NCBI RefSeq assembly: GCF_001434295.1 | Contig: NZ_AZFA01000003.1 | Location: 62,001 to 126,000, forward strand | Direction: 5' to 3' | Length of the DNA stretch: 64,000 bases | From: Companilactobacillus versmoldensis DSM 14857 = KCTC 3814 | GTDB lineage: Bacteria; Bacillota; Bacilli; Lactobacillales; Lactobacillaceae | Shown here: in pieces, positions 55,472 to 64,000 of the stretch | How positions within the stretch are numbered: the stretch's first letter is position 1 | Layout of the letters: each line of letters starts with the position of its first letter | Notes under the pieces: model-generated | The model's input: the letters and a program-made list of their open reading frames with translations, nothing else | The model's database searches: none | What the model was told of the DNA's origin: nothing | Position numbers and translations under genes: made by a program

Positions 55472-56840
55472 TTTGACTCCCCTTCAGTGCATTGACTTCG
55501 TCGATAAATTGGTCTCCACGTTGCTCAAAAGTATCAAATTGATCCCAACTGGCACAAGCCGGTGACAATAGGATGACATCACCTTCAGAACTTTGTTTAT
55601 AAGCTTCAGGAACAGCTTCTTTAAGATTATTAACTTGAACAATATTGCTGATCTCAGCTTTTTCGGCAGCATCAATCAACTTTTCGGCAGTTTCACCGTA
55701 AACAATAATATTATGTACACGGCCCTTCAAAGAAGGTACCAATTCATCAAAAGTATTTCCACGGTCCAAACCACCTGCAATCAACGTGATTGGTTCTTTA
55801 AAAGCATGCAAGGCAACGGTAGTAGCTTCAATATTTGTAGCTTTTGAATCATTATAAAATTTTCGGTCATTAAACTGATCAACATACTGGATACGATGTT
55901 TTACACCAGAAAATTTCGAAAGTACCTCGATGATATCTCCATCAGATACTCCAAATATCTTAGCTACATTAATAGCAGCCAAAGCATTTTGAACATTGTG
56001 TTCACCAGGTACTTTGATGTCGTCTTCGTTCATGATCAAATGACGATTGTAATAAATATTTCCTTCTTTGGCATATGCACCAAAGCCTAATTCTTGTTGA
56101 TCAGAGAAAGGAATGACTTGTGCTTTCGAACGTTTTGAAAGCTTCCGCCATTCAGATTCATTCCAATTGACGACAAAGTAATCGTCAGGGGTCTGATTCT
56201 TAGTGATATGCATTTTGGCATTAATGTAATTTTCGCGCGTTTTATGAAAGTCCAAATGAGCCGAATAAATATTATTCAAAACAGCAACTTGTGGATGTAA
56301 GTCGATGGTCCCTTCTAGTTGGAAACTAGATAATTCAGTGACAACAACATCTTTAGTACTTGCTTTTTGAATCACATCTGAAATAGGAATACCGATATTA
56401 CCAGCGTAATAAGCTTTGTTAAATTGTGGCGAATGATCCAACATTAATTGAATCAAAGTAGTCACAGTGGTTTTCCCATTACTACCTGTTACGGCCACCA
56501 TGGTTGCATCTGAACAACTATAAGCAATTTCTGGTTCCGTAATGACCGGCACCTTGATCGATTGTGCATGTTCAATCAGCGGATTTGAATATGGGATACC
56601 AGGATTTTTAACGACATAGTCATAACTATCATCAATCAATTTAGCATCATTACTTCCAGTGATAACTTTAAAACCTTCACCAATCAATTGTTTAGCCTCA
56701 TCGTTTCCCTCTAAAGGATTTGAGTCAACTACTGTTACTTCACAATTGATTTTTTTCAATAATTTAGCAACTGCGTAACCGCTTTTGGCTAAACCTAAAA
56801 CTAGGATTTTCTTATTTGCATATACACTATTTTTGACCAT
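55464..56840 (-). CDS. murD: UDP-N-acetylmuramoylalanine-D-glutamate ligase
   Basis: ATP-dependent addition of D-Glu to UDP-MurNAc-L-Ala in the cytoplasm. The 458 residues have the N-terminal Rossmann domain LVLGLAKSGYAVA, the ATP loop VAVTGSNGKTTVTTL, the central KDVVVTELSSFQLEG and the C-terminal NDSKATNIEAT and LSPACASWDQFD motifs of MurD. Confidence 0.98.
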   Translation of the reverse strand: MVKNSVYANKKILVLGLAKSGYAVAKLLKKINCEVTVVDSNPLEGNDEAKQLIGEGFKVITGSNDAKLIDDSYDYVVKNPGIPYSNPLIEHAQSIKVPVITEPEIAYSCSDATMVAVTGSNGKTTVTTLIQLMLDHSPQFNKAYYAGNIGIPISDVIQKASTKDVVVTELSSFQLEGTIDLHPQVAVLNNIYSAHLDFHKTRENYINAKMHITKNQTPDDYFVVNWNESEWRKLSKRSKAQVIPFSDQQELGFGAYAKEGNIYYNRHLIMNEDDIKVPGEHNVQNALAAINVAKIFGVSDGDIIEVLSKFSGVKHRIQYVDQFNDRKFYNDSKATNIEATTVALHAFKEPITLIAGGLDRGNTFDELVPSLKGRVHNIIVYGETAEKLIDAAEKAEISNIVQVNNLKEAVPEAYKQSSEGDVILLSPACASWDQFDTFEQRGDQFIDEVNALKGSQNG

Positions 56841-56850
56841 AACTAACCTT

Positions 56851-57816
56851 CTATATAAAAATTAATAAATATATCAATGAACAAACGGCACTAAAGATCC
56901 AAAAAATTGAATCAATCTTCCATTCACTCCATCCGAGCATTTCAAAATGATGATGGATCGGTGTCATCTTAAAGATTCTTCGATGGAATACCTTAAATGA
57001 GAAGACTTGTAACATTACACTTGCAGTTTCGATGACATATATCAGACCAATCAACAGAAGTGACCAGTAACGACCTAATAAAATCGAAATTGCGGCTAGC
57101 CCTGCACCCAAGGCTAGGGAACCAACGTCCCCCATAAAAATCTTAGCTGGCTTGTGATTGAAAATCAAAAATGCCAGCAAGCCACCTACAAATGAGAAGC
57201 AAACAATGGCGATGTCAGTTCGGTTTTGGTTAAGAGCAATAATTGCATATGTAAGGTATGAAATAGCTCCTAGACCGCCTAATAGTCCGTCTATACCGTC
57301 AGTTAAATTAGTTGCATTTGAAAATCCAACTAACCAAAAAATCGTAAACAATACAAAAATGATTTTTGAGTTCACCGAAAATAGATTTGAAATCGAGAAA
57401 TTCATCGGCATACTGTCACCGATATAGACAGACAAGAAGATAACTGCCACAACGATCTGTAAAATCAACTTTTGGAGTGCTTTCAATCCTAAATTACGTT
57501 TTTTAAATACTTTAATGAAATCATCAATAAAGCCAATGCAGCCAAATAAGACGATGACTAAAGTCGTAATAACTAAAGCGTGCGTCATTTGATTGAGCCA
57601 GGCTCCGACCCAAATATTTGAAATAGCCATAGCAATGATGATCAGCAAGCCACCCATAGTAGGTGTACCTGACTTTTTCTCATGCCATTTAGGCCCTTCT
57701 TCACGGATCGACTGACCCTCTTTATGAGCAATTAAATAGCCAATCAGAAATGGCATAAAAATTGCTACGATTGCAAAACTACTGATCAAATCGATCAAAA
57801 TTTTCGATAGTTCCAT
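56851..57816 (-). CDS. mraY: Phospho-MurNAc-pentapeptide transferase
   Basis: Polytopic enzyme that makes lipid I from UDP-MurNAc-pentapeptide and undecaprenyl phosphate. The 321 residues have about ten membrane segments, with the catalytic GFIDDFIKVFKKRNLGL, NATNLTDGIDGLLGG and the HHH loop TPIHHHFEMLGWSE. It follows the division transpeptidase gene. Confidence 0.98.
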   Translation of the reverse strand: MELSKILIDLISSFAIVAIFMPFLIGYLIAHKEGQSIREEGPKWHEKKSGTPTMGGLLIIIAMAISNIWVGAWLNQMTHALVITTLVIVLFGCIGFIDDFIKVFKKRNLGLKALQKLILQIVVAVIFLSVYIGDSMPMNFSISNLFSVNSKIIFVLFTIFWLVGFSNATNLTDGIDGLLGGLGAISYLTYAIIALNQNRTDIAIVCFSFVGGLLAFLIFNHKPAKIFMGDVGSLALGAGLAAISILLGRYWSLLLIGLIYVIETASVMLQVFSFKVFHRRIFKMTPIHHHFEMLGWSEWKIDSIFWIFSAVCSLIYLLIFI

Positions 57817-57829
57817 GGAAAATCCCCAC

Positions 57830-60001
57830 TTAATTTTTATTCTTCAAAGTTACTATAATTTTACCACTGTCATTAATGATTTTTCCTGGTTTAATGGATT
57901 GTTTTGTCACATATCCATCACCTTTAGTATCAACAGTCCGGCCTGTCACTTGAGCAAATTTCAAAACATCATTCTTCGACCATCCAGTTAAATCTGGCAT
58001 AGTCATGGCTCCATTAGTCAACATTACGATTCTTTGACCTGGCATGACTTTTTCGCCACTCGCTGGTGATTGCTGAACGATCTTATCTCCAGTCCCGACG
58101 ATACCTGATTGTAGATTCAATTTCTTGATCTGTTTATTAGCAGAGGAGACTGACTTGTTCAAGAAGTCTGGCATGTCTACATATTGACTACCAGGTTCGA
58201 CATCAACACCGGTATCACTTGATTGATTAGCTAAAGTCTTTGCCAAAGGATTGAAAATTTCAGAAATCATTGTTTCAGCGGCGGCTGACATCACTTGTGG
58301 TTGTTTCATCGTGATATAAACAATATAACGTGGCTTATTATACGGAATCATTCCAGCTACTGAGAAAATGTAGTTGTTAGAACCGGTCATATATCCACCA
58401 GTTGGCGATGCTATTTGAGCGGTACCAGTTTTAACTCCTACTTTGACACCTTTAACTTTATAAGCCATACCAGTACCGTAATCAGCAGTCACAACGTCAC
58501 GCATAGATTTTCTGACTTGTTTAGCTGTGCTGGCCGAAATCGGATTACCAACAACTTTGGTCTTATATTTTTGAGTTGTCTTGCCAGTATTCGGATCAAC
58601 GATTTTCTTGACGATCTGTGGCTGGATCATCTTACCGTTATTTGCTACGGCAGAAAAAGCCTGCAGCATTTGGATAGTATTCACATTGACACTTTGACCA
58701 AAGGAGGTCATCGCCTGGTCAGACGAATGCTTATATGAGATCCCACCGGCAATTTCATCTGGCAATGAAATGCCAGTTTTTTCACCAATTTTGAATTTCT
58801 TCATGTATTTCATCCAAGTATCAGCACCCATTTCTTGTTCAAGGTGGACCATACCAACGTTAGATGAACGAGGAAAGGCCTCGTATTCAGGGATATATCC
58901 CCAACCAACATTATTCCAGTCTCTGATCGTACGGCCACCAACTTCAACAGAACCAGACTTATATAGTTCATTAGGATGATAATTACCAGAATCGATTGCA
59001 GCCGAAAGTGTCAAAATCTTCATAACCGAACCAGGTTCAAATTGGTCAGCAACCAAGGTGTCACGCCAACTTTGTTGCATCCCCTTACCTGTCGTCGGAT
59101 TGAAAGTTGGACGTTGGGTGGCAGCTTTTATCTGACCCGTCTTTGAGTCCATGACCAAAACCTGCAGATCTTTGGGCTGATACTTGTCCTCAACATTTTG
59201 ACTTAAGATCTCAACATATTGTTGAATTTTACTATCAAGCGTCAAATAAACATTTGAGCCATTGACTGCCTGTTTCTCAACCATCTGAGAACCCGGTAAT
59301 TCATTACCCTGTGAATCGATCTTAGTAACTTTTTTACCACCTTTACCGGATAAAATCTTGTTGAAATAATCTTCGATCCCCATCAATCCACTGATATTAG
59401 TATTAGTATCATTGGGCTTATCTTGTTTAGTAATCCCAACTTGGTTAGTTGCGAAAACACCATTGGGATAAGTTCGTGATGGATACTCGGTAAACTTGAT
59501 ACCCTGTAAGTGCTCAGCTGAGATTTTATTTTTTATTTCAATTGATAGGTTCTTACCTTCGGGCCCCAATTCGACCTGGTACTGACTTTTATTTTTAGGC
59601 GTCAAATAATCCATTAGTTGTTTCTTTGAAAGTGGTAGATATTTAGCCAACACTTTCGCGGTGGCAGCTTTGTTTTGCACATAATCCGGCTTACCATCAG
59701 TTGTTTTAGCCTTTTTGGATAACACAGCATATATATTGTAAATTGTTGAATTACCAGCAATCATTTCACCATTGCTATCTAGAATGTCCCCCCGAGAAGG
59801 ATTTACAGTATCAACATGCTGATACTTTTGACGGGTTCGTTGAGCCAAATTTACGCCATCGAACTCTTTACTAGTCGCTACAGAGGTAAATCGATAGATA
59901 AAAAAGCTAAAAGAAAAGGCAGTCACAATCACTATAAGAAAACCGACAATATAGTGATTGATTCGTGCCTTTTTGCGAAGATTTTTAAAAAATTTTTTCA
60001 T
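57830..60001 (-). CDS. Division-specific penicillin-binding protein (PBP2b/FtsI) with PASTA domains
   Basis: Class B transpeptidase for septal peptidoglycan, partner of FtsW. The 723 residues have one N-terminal anchor (about 17-35), a dimerisation domain, the transpeptidase with SxxK in EPGSVMKIL, SxN in RSSNVGM and KTG in VKTGTAQIA, then two C-terminal PASTA domains (about 600-720). It overlaps ftsL by four bases (ATGA). Confidence 0.95.
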   Translation of the reverse strand: MKKFFKNLRKKARINHYIVGFLIVIVTAFSFSFFIYRFTSVATSKEFDGVNLAQRTRQKYQHVDTVNPSRGDILDSNGEMIAGNSTIYNIYAVLSKKAKTTDGKPDYVQNKAATAKVLAKYLPLSKKQLMDYLTPKNKSQYQVELGPEGKNLSIEIKNKISAEHLQGIKFTEYPSRTYPNGVFATNQVGITKQDKPNDTNTNISGLMGIEDYFNKILSGKGGKKVTKIDSQGNELPGSQMVEKQAVNGSNVYLTLDSKIQQYVEILSQNVEDKYQPKDLQVLVMDSKTGQIKAATQRPTFNPTTGKGMQQSWRDTLVADQFEPGSVMKILTLSAAIDSGNYHPNELYKSGSVEVGGRTIRDWNNVGWGYIPEYEAFPRSSNVGMVHLEQEMGADTWMKYMKKFKIGEKTGISLPDEIAGGISYKHSSDQAMTSFGQSVNVNTIQMLQAFSAVANNGKMIQPQIVKKIVDPNTGKTTQKYKTKVVGNPISASTAKQVRKSMRDVVTADYGTGMAYKVKGVKVGVKTGTAQIASPTGGYMTGSNNYIFSVAGMIPYNKPRYIVYITMKQPQVMSAAAETMISEIFNPLAKTLANQSSDTGVDVEPGSQYVDMPDFLNKSVSSANKQIKKLNLQSGIVGTGDKIVQQSPASGEKVMPGQRIVMLTNGAMTMPDLTGWSKNDVLKFAQVTGRTVDTKGDGYVTKQSIKPGKIINDSGKIIVTLKNKN

Positions 60002-60363
60002 TTCGTAACGTTCCTTACATTTTTATTATTCATCTTAAGATTGTGCTTCTTAGCAAAGTTTGAAAGACGATCATAACTAGTTAATTCAGATACTTCCTGC
60101 TGTAAGTTTACGTTATTTGTTGTTGTATTGGTTATTTTTGTGGTAACAGAATCAAGGTTATTTTGGGCAGAAGTCATGGAGACCTTCATTGTTACAAGTG
60201 CAGTCATTAGGCACAAAGTTAACAGACCTAAACCCACTAATAAAAGTGACTCAGTCTTTGAAATGGCAACTTTATGTGTAACAGTAGTTGGCTTTGCTTG
60301 TGTTTGAGTACCTGTCTCTACTGTTTGATAGTTTTCTAAATTTCTGGCTGTACTTTCTAACAT
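59998..60363 (-). CDS. ftsL: Cell division protein FtsL
   Basis: Small bitopic protein, 121 residues: a polar cytoplasmic tail of about 50, one membrane segment (about 54-76) and an extracellular coiled coil (about 78-110) with the LxxxxELTSYDRLSNFAKKH pattern. The position between rsmH and the PBP identifies it despite weak sequence conservation in the family. Confidence 0.9.
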   Translation of the reverse strand: MLESTARNLENYQTVETGTQTQAKPTTVTHKVAISKTESLLLVGLGLLTLCLMTALVTMKVSMTSAQNNLDSVTTKITNTTTNNVNLQQEVSELTSYDRLSNFAKKHNLKMNNKNVRNVTK

Positions 60364-60369
60364 ATTTCC

Positions 60370-61332
60370 CTACACTCCATATTTAATCTTTTCGACGACA
60401 CGTAACTTTGCACTATGTGCTCGGTTATTTTCAATAAGTTCTTCTTTATTGGGTACGATTGGCTTTCGTGTGATTAATTTGAGAGTCGGCTGGATGTCCT
60501 TAGGAATAACTGGTAAACCTCTAGGAACGTCCACCTCTGATGCTTCCTTGAATGTATGCTTAACTATCCGATCTTCTAAAGACTGAAAAGTTATCACACT
60601 GATTCTCCCACCAGGTTGTATTAAATCAATTGCTTGGGCTAATGATCTTTCTAGGGAACCTAATTCATCATTGACGGCAATCCTAATCGCTTGAAAGATC
60701 CTTTTAGCTGGGTGACCACCAGTACGACGTCTGGCAGCCGGTATGGAATTTTTAATTATATCGGCTAATTCTAATGTCGAAGTAATCCGATGTTCAGCTC
60801 GAGTCCTTTCGATCGAACGGGCAATCTGCCTAGAAAATTTTTCATCACTGTACTTGAAAAAAATCCGTACTAAATCGTTATATGACCAATCATTAACGAT
60901 TTTTTCAGCATCAAGATCCTGACGTTGGTCCATTCGCATATCTAATCGGGCTTCTTTTTTGTAACTGAACCCTCGAACAGCATCGTCAAACTGAGGAGAA
61001 GAAACTCCAAGGTCATAGACGATTCCATTAACTTGCTGAACGCCTTTTTGAGCAAGTGCTGCTTGCATATTTTCAAAATTATCGCGAATCAAGATCAATT
61101 GATTGTCACCAATTAAATCTTTATCTGCTTCAATTTTTTCACCAACTTCAATCGCACTTTCGTCACGATCAAAGGCATATATTTTACTGTTGTGAACGCG
61201 GCTCATCAATTCTTTGGTATGGCCCCCGCGACCAAAAGTTGCGTCAACGAAGATCCCATTATCAACGGGATTGACCATATCAATCGTTTCTTTGAGGAGA
61301 ACCGTCTTATGTTTAAATTCATTAGAAGTCAA
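60370..61332 (-). CDS. rsmH: 16S rRNA (cytosine-1402-N4) methyltransferase
   Basis: Methylates C1402 of 16S rRNA. The 320 residues show the SAM motif [26 protein letters not shown], the Lys/Arg-rich [17 protein letters not shown] and the C-terminal [14 protein letters not shown]. It starts with TTG at 61332 (GGAG nine bases upstream) and overlaps mraZ by 11 bases. Confidence 0.97.
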   Translation of the reverse strand: MTSNEFKHKTVLLKETIDMVNPVDNGIFVDATFGRGGHTKELMSRVHNSKIYAFDRDESAIEVGEKIEADKDLIGDNQLILIRDNFENMQAALAQKGVQQVNGIVYDLGVSSPQFDDAVRGFSYKKEARLDMRMDQRQDLDAEKIVNDWSYNDLVRIFFKYSDEKFSRQIARSIERTRAEHRITSTLELADIIKNSIPAARRRTGGHPAKRIFQAIRIAVNDELGSLERSLAQAIDLIQPGGRISVITFQSLEDRIVKHTFKEASEVDVPRGLPVIPKDIQPTLKLITRKPIVPNKEELIENNRAHSAKLRVVEKIKYGV

Positions 61333-61753
61333 AGTCTGTCATCTTCTCCGAGATATCTTCAAAGTTTTCCTCGGCTTCTTCACTAAACTTGTCCCAATTC
61401 TCCGCGTCCCAGATTTCGATTCGGTCAGAAACTCCGACGACCACGCAATTCTTTTGCAATTTAGCAAATTTGATCAAAGGGGCAGATAAATTGATTCGAC
61501 CTTGTTTATCGAATTCCACTTCGGTTGCTGCTGAATAGAAGAATCTTGTGAAGGCACGAGCATCTTTTTTAGTTAATGGTAATTTATCAAGCTGAGCTTC
61601 GAGTTTGTTCCATTGATCCATGGGATAGCCAAATAGGCAACCATCCATCCCGCGTGTAATAACAAAGGAATCACCAATCTCTTGGCGAAATTTTGACGGG
61701 ATAATTAATCTTCCCTTGCTATCTATCGCGTGATGAAATTCACCCATGAACAT
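61322..61753 (-). CDS. mraZ: Transcriptional regulator MraZ
   Basis: AbrB-like DNA-binding protein that represses the dcw operon in bacteria studied. The 143 residues contain two SpoVT-AbrB-type repeats, the first with [20 protein letters not shown] and the second with [20 protein letters not shown]. It is the first gene of the cluster; three repeats in its leader look like its own operator. The ATG at 61753 has GAGGTGA nine bases upstream. Confidence 0.96.
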   Translation of the reverse strand: MFMGEFHHAIDSKGRLIIPSKFRQEIGDSFVITRGMDGCLFGYPMDQWNKLEAQLDKLPLTKKDARAFTRFFYSAATEVEFDKQGRINLSAPLIKFAKLQKNCVVVGVSDRIEIWDAENWDKFSEEAEENFEDISEKMTDFDF

Positions 61754-61786
61754 CTCAAGCTCACCTCAAATCCTTAACACTTTCTA

Positions 61787-61816
61787 ATTTACCACAATTA
61801 CCCACAATTAACCACA
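61787..61816 (-). promoter_or_regulatory. Three tandem 10-bp repeats, likely MraZ operator
   Basis: On the minus strand: TGTGGTTAAT, TGTGGGTAAT, TGTGGTAAAT directly joined, giving one TGTGG per helical turn. MraZ proteins bind short direct G-rich repeats spaced about ten bases apart upstream of mraZ, so this is a strong candidate autoregulatory site. Confidence 0.75.
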
Positions 61817-61831
61817 TCATCTTAAGATAAT

Positions 61832-61863
61832 CACATTATATTTAAATAATGTGGCTAAATCAC
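61832..61863 (-). promoter_or_regulatory. mraZ (dcw) promoter with overlapping palindrome
   Basis: TATAAT on the minus strand (61835-61840) about 80 bases upstream of mraZ; the -35 position has only TGATTT (61857-61862). The inverted repeat CACATTAT / ATAATGTG (61832-61853, six-base spacer) overlaps the -10 box and could bind another regulator. Confidence 0.5.
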
Positions 61864-61961
61864 TCATATATCAACGATTGCAGCCGTGGGGATACTTGAG
61901 AAGACAATTGGAATTACATCAGTTCATTTGCATAATTGTATTCAGTGAAGTAGTATTTTTG

Positions 61962-61967
61962 TATAAA
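61962..61967 (+). promoter_or_regulatory. Possible -10 box for the DUF4044 gene
   Basis: TATAAA at 61962-61967, 21 bases before the TTG start. The -35 region is not convincing (TTGTAT at a 20-base spacing). Confidence 0.3.
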
Positions 61968-61987
61968 TATGCTAGGTGGTGTCTGTT

Positions 61988-62107
61988 TTGAACGATAAAA
62001 AGCCAAAAAGTACTTTATCCAAGATCATTCAAACCGTTGTTTGGTTAATGATCATTGTTACTATCTTAGGTGTCGCCCTTGGAGCCGTAACAGGATTCCT
62101 TCAATAA
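61988..62107 (+). CDS. DUF4044 small membrane protein
   Basis: A 39-residue protein that starts with TTG at 61988, eight bases after GGTGG. The sequence is a basic N-terminus (NDKKPKSTLSK) followed by one hydrophobic helix and the end GAVTGFLQ. Such micro-proteins occur next to mraZ in lactobacilli and are annotated DUF4044. The function is unknown; insertion in the membrane is clear. It is divergent from mraZ and followed by a strong terminator, which supports its being a real gene. Confidence 0.75.
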   Translation: MNDKKPKSTLSKIIQTVVWLMIIVTILGVALGAVTGFLQ

Positions 62108-62130
62108 AATAAAAATAAGTGCTCAAATAA

Positions 62131-62176
62131 AAAAAGTGGGGAATTAATTCTTAATCGAATTAATTCCCCACTTTTA
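62131..62176. terminator. Bidirectional terminator between DUF4044 and thiT
   Basis: Eighteen-base perfect stem AAAGTGGGGAATTAATTC / GAATTAATTCCCCACTTT (62133-62150, 62157-62174) flanked by A and T tracts, serving both converging genes. Confidence 0.9.
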
Positions 62177-62178
62177 AT

Positions 62179-62751
62179 TTATTTATTAACAATAATTAAT
62201 TTCTCAAACACCTTATGTAGAGCTACGACCAAGACAAACATCATGATCATGTTGGCTATAAAACTACCACCATTGATCACTAAAGAATAAATCCATGGAT
62301 TCATGGTCTTTGGGGCAAATGAAGCCCAAAATATACCACCAGCAATAAAGTGGAAGAAATATTTTGCACCAAATCCGATGGTACAAAACAACAAAATCGG
62401 TCCTAGAGAATTTTTCTTATCGAGAATGACTTTTTTCACGTGAACACTACCAAGTCCGATCAGACCAATAGCAGCAAAGGCAATTGGGTATTCAATGAAT
62501 CCCTGCAAAGGATTCAATACACTCCCTGAACTGATACCACGCAATAACATATCCAAAAGTCCCCAGACTAAGCCAGCCATCAAGCCAGCTTTCAGACCTC
62601 TCCTTAAAGCAAAAATTGCCATCGGGATAAGTCCGTAAACCAATTCAATTGATGAAATACCAACAGAATGCGGAACGAAGTTTAATACTTGGGCAGCTGC
62701 AGTGACGATTGCACCTTCAGTCAAAATTATTAATTCTTTATTTTTAGCCAT
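62179..62751 (-). CDS. thiT: Thiamine ECF-transporter S component ThiT
   Basis: Membrane substrate-binding subunit that captures thiamine for a shared ECF module. The 190 residues have six membrane segments; family features include PHSVGISSIELVYGLIPM, the RRGLKAGLMAGLVWGLL helix, GFIEYPIAFAAIGL and the thiamine-site region near FHFIAGGIFWA. I chose the ATG at 62751 because AAGGGAG lies seven bases upstream. The TPP riboswitch upstream supports the thiamine assignment. Confidence 0.94.
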   Translation of the reverse strand: MAKNKELIILTEGAIVTAAAQVLNFVPHSVGISSIELVYGLIPMAIFALRRGLKAGLMAGLVWGLLDMLLRGISSGSVLNPLQGFIEYPIAFAAIGLIGLGSVHVKKVILDKKNSLGPILLFCTIGFGAKYFFHFIAGGIFWASFAPKTMNPWIYSLVINGGSFIANMIMMFVLVVALHKVFEKLIIVNK

Positions 62752-62756
62752 AAAAA

Positions 62757-62888
62757 TACTCCCTTGCAAAAATCATCACAAGAGAGTTTTCCTTCTGTTG
62801 TATGAACACAATCCCTACGCATGCATTAACATAACAGGTTTTAAGGGTCTGATAAACGATCACTCTCAGCCATTTGGCTCCCCTTGTG
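62757..62888 (-). ncRNA. TPP riboswitch controlling thiT
   Basis: On the minus strand the aptamer (about 62812-62886) has the conserved CAAGGGGAGCC, GGCTGAGAGTG, GACCCTT, AACCTG, TAATGC and GCGTAGGGA blocks in order. It is followed by two competing helices: ACAACAGAAGG/CTCTCTTGT and ACTCTCTTG/CAAGGGAGT (62758-62787), the latter burying the thiT ribosome-binding site. No T run follows, so control should be at translation. Confidence 0.93.
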
Positions 62889-62908
62889 CTGATTTAAATA
62901 ATAATGAA

Positions 62909-63709
62909 TCAGTTATTTCGACCAAACATCCGACTCATGAACCCACGTTTCTTTGGTTCTTGGAATAAGTCAAGTGGCACACTTTGGCCTAACATACGTT
63001 TGGCAATATTAGCGTAGCCCCGCCCAGCATCACTGTTGGGATCAGAAACTACCGTCTGCCCCGCATTCGAGGCTGAAATAACTTCATCTTCGTCAATAAT
63101 AATACCAATCAACGGAATACCCAAATGATTGACAATATCTTCGATCTTCATTGAAGTACCTTGATTGATCATGTTCTTACGGATCCGATTAATGATCAAA
63201 TGAGGAGTTATTGGCATTTCTAAACTTTCCAAAATACCAACTACTCGATCAGAGTCACTCACGGAAGCAATTTCTGGATTAGTCACAACTAAAGCAGCAT
63301 CAGCTGAATTAACAGCATTTTTGAAACCATATTCGATGCCGGCCGGACAATCGATCATGACAAAATCAAATCTTTGTTTCAGATATTCAATAATAGTATG
63401 AACCGAGTCATTATCCAAAACATATTTGTCAGAAAATTGTGAAGCAGCCAATAAGTACAAGTTGTCACCAAATCTAGGATCTCTTACTAAAGCTTGTGAC
63501 AAAACAACTCGCTGTTGAGCCACATCAACAATGTCATAGACGATCCGATTAGTTAATCCCAATACAGCATCTAGATTTCTTAAACCAATATCTAAATCGA
63601 CCATACATACCTTTTTACCCATGGTGGCCAATTCAGTACTGACATTGGCAGTAGTCGTAGTTTTACCTACACCACCTTTACCAGATGTCACAACAATTGA
63701 AATTCCCAT
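62909..63709 (-). CDS. minD: Septum-site-determining ATPase MinD
   Basis: Membrane-binding ParA-type ATPase that positions MinC to block polar division. The 266 residues start with the deviant Walker A TSGKGGVGKTTTTANVS, have VMIDCPAGIEYG as Walker B and end in the amphipathic membrane-targeting helix KKRGFMSRMFGR. The ATG follows AGAGG near the end of minC, which it abuts. Confidence 0.97.
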   Translation of the reverse strand: MGISIVVTSGKGGVGKTTTTANVSTELATMGKKVCMVDLDIGLRNLDAVLGLTNRIVYDIVDVAQQRVVLSQALVRDPRFGDNLYLLAASQFSDKYVLDNDSVHTIIEYLKQRFDFVMIDCPAGIEYGFKNAVNSADAALVVTNPEIASVSDSDRVVGILESLEMPITPHLIINRIRKNMINQGTSMKIEDIVNHLGIPLIGIIIDEDEVISASNAGQTVVSDPNSDAGRGYANIAKRMLGQSVPLDLFQEPKKRGFMSRMFGRNN

Positions 63710-63711
63710 AA

Positions 63712-64000
63712 CTACTCGGTCCTCTTTCTTGATTCATTATTAACTTCTTTGAAGTTGCTGAGATCTTCGACACTGATCGTATGAAGATCATCAATATGAG
63801 CAAATTTATAATTCGTAAACTTTTTTTCATTATCGTCAGTAACTATTTCCACGACATCGGCAATTCGGTACTGTGCAGCTCCATTCAAATTTCCAATGAT
63901 AGCTGCGTTTGTATTATCCGGAAAACCTGCTTGTACAATGCCATTAACTTGACCAACGACATAAATCGAGCCATTGGTTGAAATCTGTGCACCTTCGTGT
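63712..64000 (-). CDS. minC: Septum-site-determining protein MinC (C-terminal part)
   Basis: Only the last 96 codons are in the window; the stop is TAG at 63712-63714. The visible protein contains the MinC C-terminal beta-helix pattern: HEGAQISTNGSIYVVGQVNG, IVQAGFPDNTNAAIIGNL and AAQYRIADVVEIV. The tail after it is charged. MinC inhibits FtsZ polymerisation and needs MinD, encoded two bases downstream. Confidence 0.9.
   Translation of the reverse strand, partial: HEGAQISTNGSIYVVGQVNGIVQAGFPDNTNAAIIGNLNGAAQYRIADVVEIVTDDNEKKFTNYKFAHIDDLHTISVEDLSNFKEVNNESRKRTE

Overview
This window is a low-GC Gram-positive chromosome segment from a lactic acid bacterium of the Lactobacillaceae. A Companilactobacillus-like species is my guess; that rank is inferred from gene content and codon style and was not tested by any search. 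Evidence for the group: an iscS-DUF1831-mnmA block, a complete pyruvate dehydrogenase operon next to a D-lactate dehydrogenase, two RNase J paralogues, RpoY, YlbG, a DUF4044 micro-ORF beside mraZ, and a dcw cluster that continues into sepF-yggT-ylmH-divIVA-ileS. Almost everything is on the minus strand. I found no tRNA, rRNA, IS element, phage gene or CRISPR array.

Layout. 1-5 kb: start of tig, tuf with tandem promoters, an unrecognised TPR-like protein, rnjB (RNase J2), rpsO, divergent rpsT. 5-13 kb: holA, comEC (broken by an in-frame stop), comEA, a SepM-type PDZ/Lon protease, coaD, rsmD, ylbG, ftsW. 13-22 kb: typA, an inositol-monophosphatase-family gene, a UPF0223 gene, pdhABCD, D-LDH. 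22-26 kb (plus strand): def, rpoY, rnjA (RNase J1), a DAG-kinase-family lipid kinase. 26-37 kb: an accessory minus-strand operon, described below. 37-48.6 kb: recD2, a TPR protein, a histidine phosphatase, mnmA, DUF1831, iscS, mtnN, a small tail-anchored protein, a NUDIX hydrolase, a cold-shock protein and T-box-controlled ileS. 48.6-61.8 kb: the division and cell-wall (dcw) cluster. 61.9-64 kb: a DUF4044 micro-ORF, a TPP-riboswitch-controlled thiT, minD and the end of minC.

The most unusual region is 26137-36833. About fourteen genes are packed with gaps of 26 bases or fewer, or overlaps, behind one good promoter (36933-36961) and end at a strong hairpin (26094-26132). The first half resembles the uncharacterised Escherichia coli ydjXYZ-ynjABCDE locus: an exported two-domain rhodanese, a small membrane protein, two TVP38/VTT membrane proteins, a YnjB-type lipoprotein, two permeases and an ATPase. 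The second half adds a sugar/nucleotide module: a TIGR04283-type glycosyltransferase, an APH-fold kinase with an altered catalytic loop, a TIGR04282/DUF2064 GT-A protein, a nucleoside hydrolase, a membrane protein and a one-domain rhodanese. I read it as uptake of an unknown, possibly sulfur-containing, solute followed by its activation or glycosylation. No substrate can be read from sequence. One permease carries an in-frame stop, so the importer may be non-functional in this strain.

The regulatory sequence is rich: an ileS T-box with an ATC specifier, a TPP aptamer followed by a hairpin that would mask the thiT ribosome-binding site, three 10-bp repeats in the mraZ leader that look like MraZ sites, and an inverted repeat around the -35 box of the pdh promoter.
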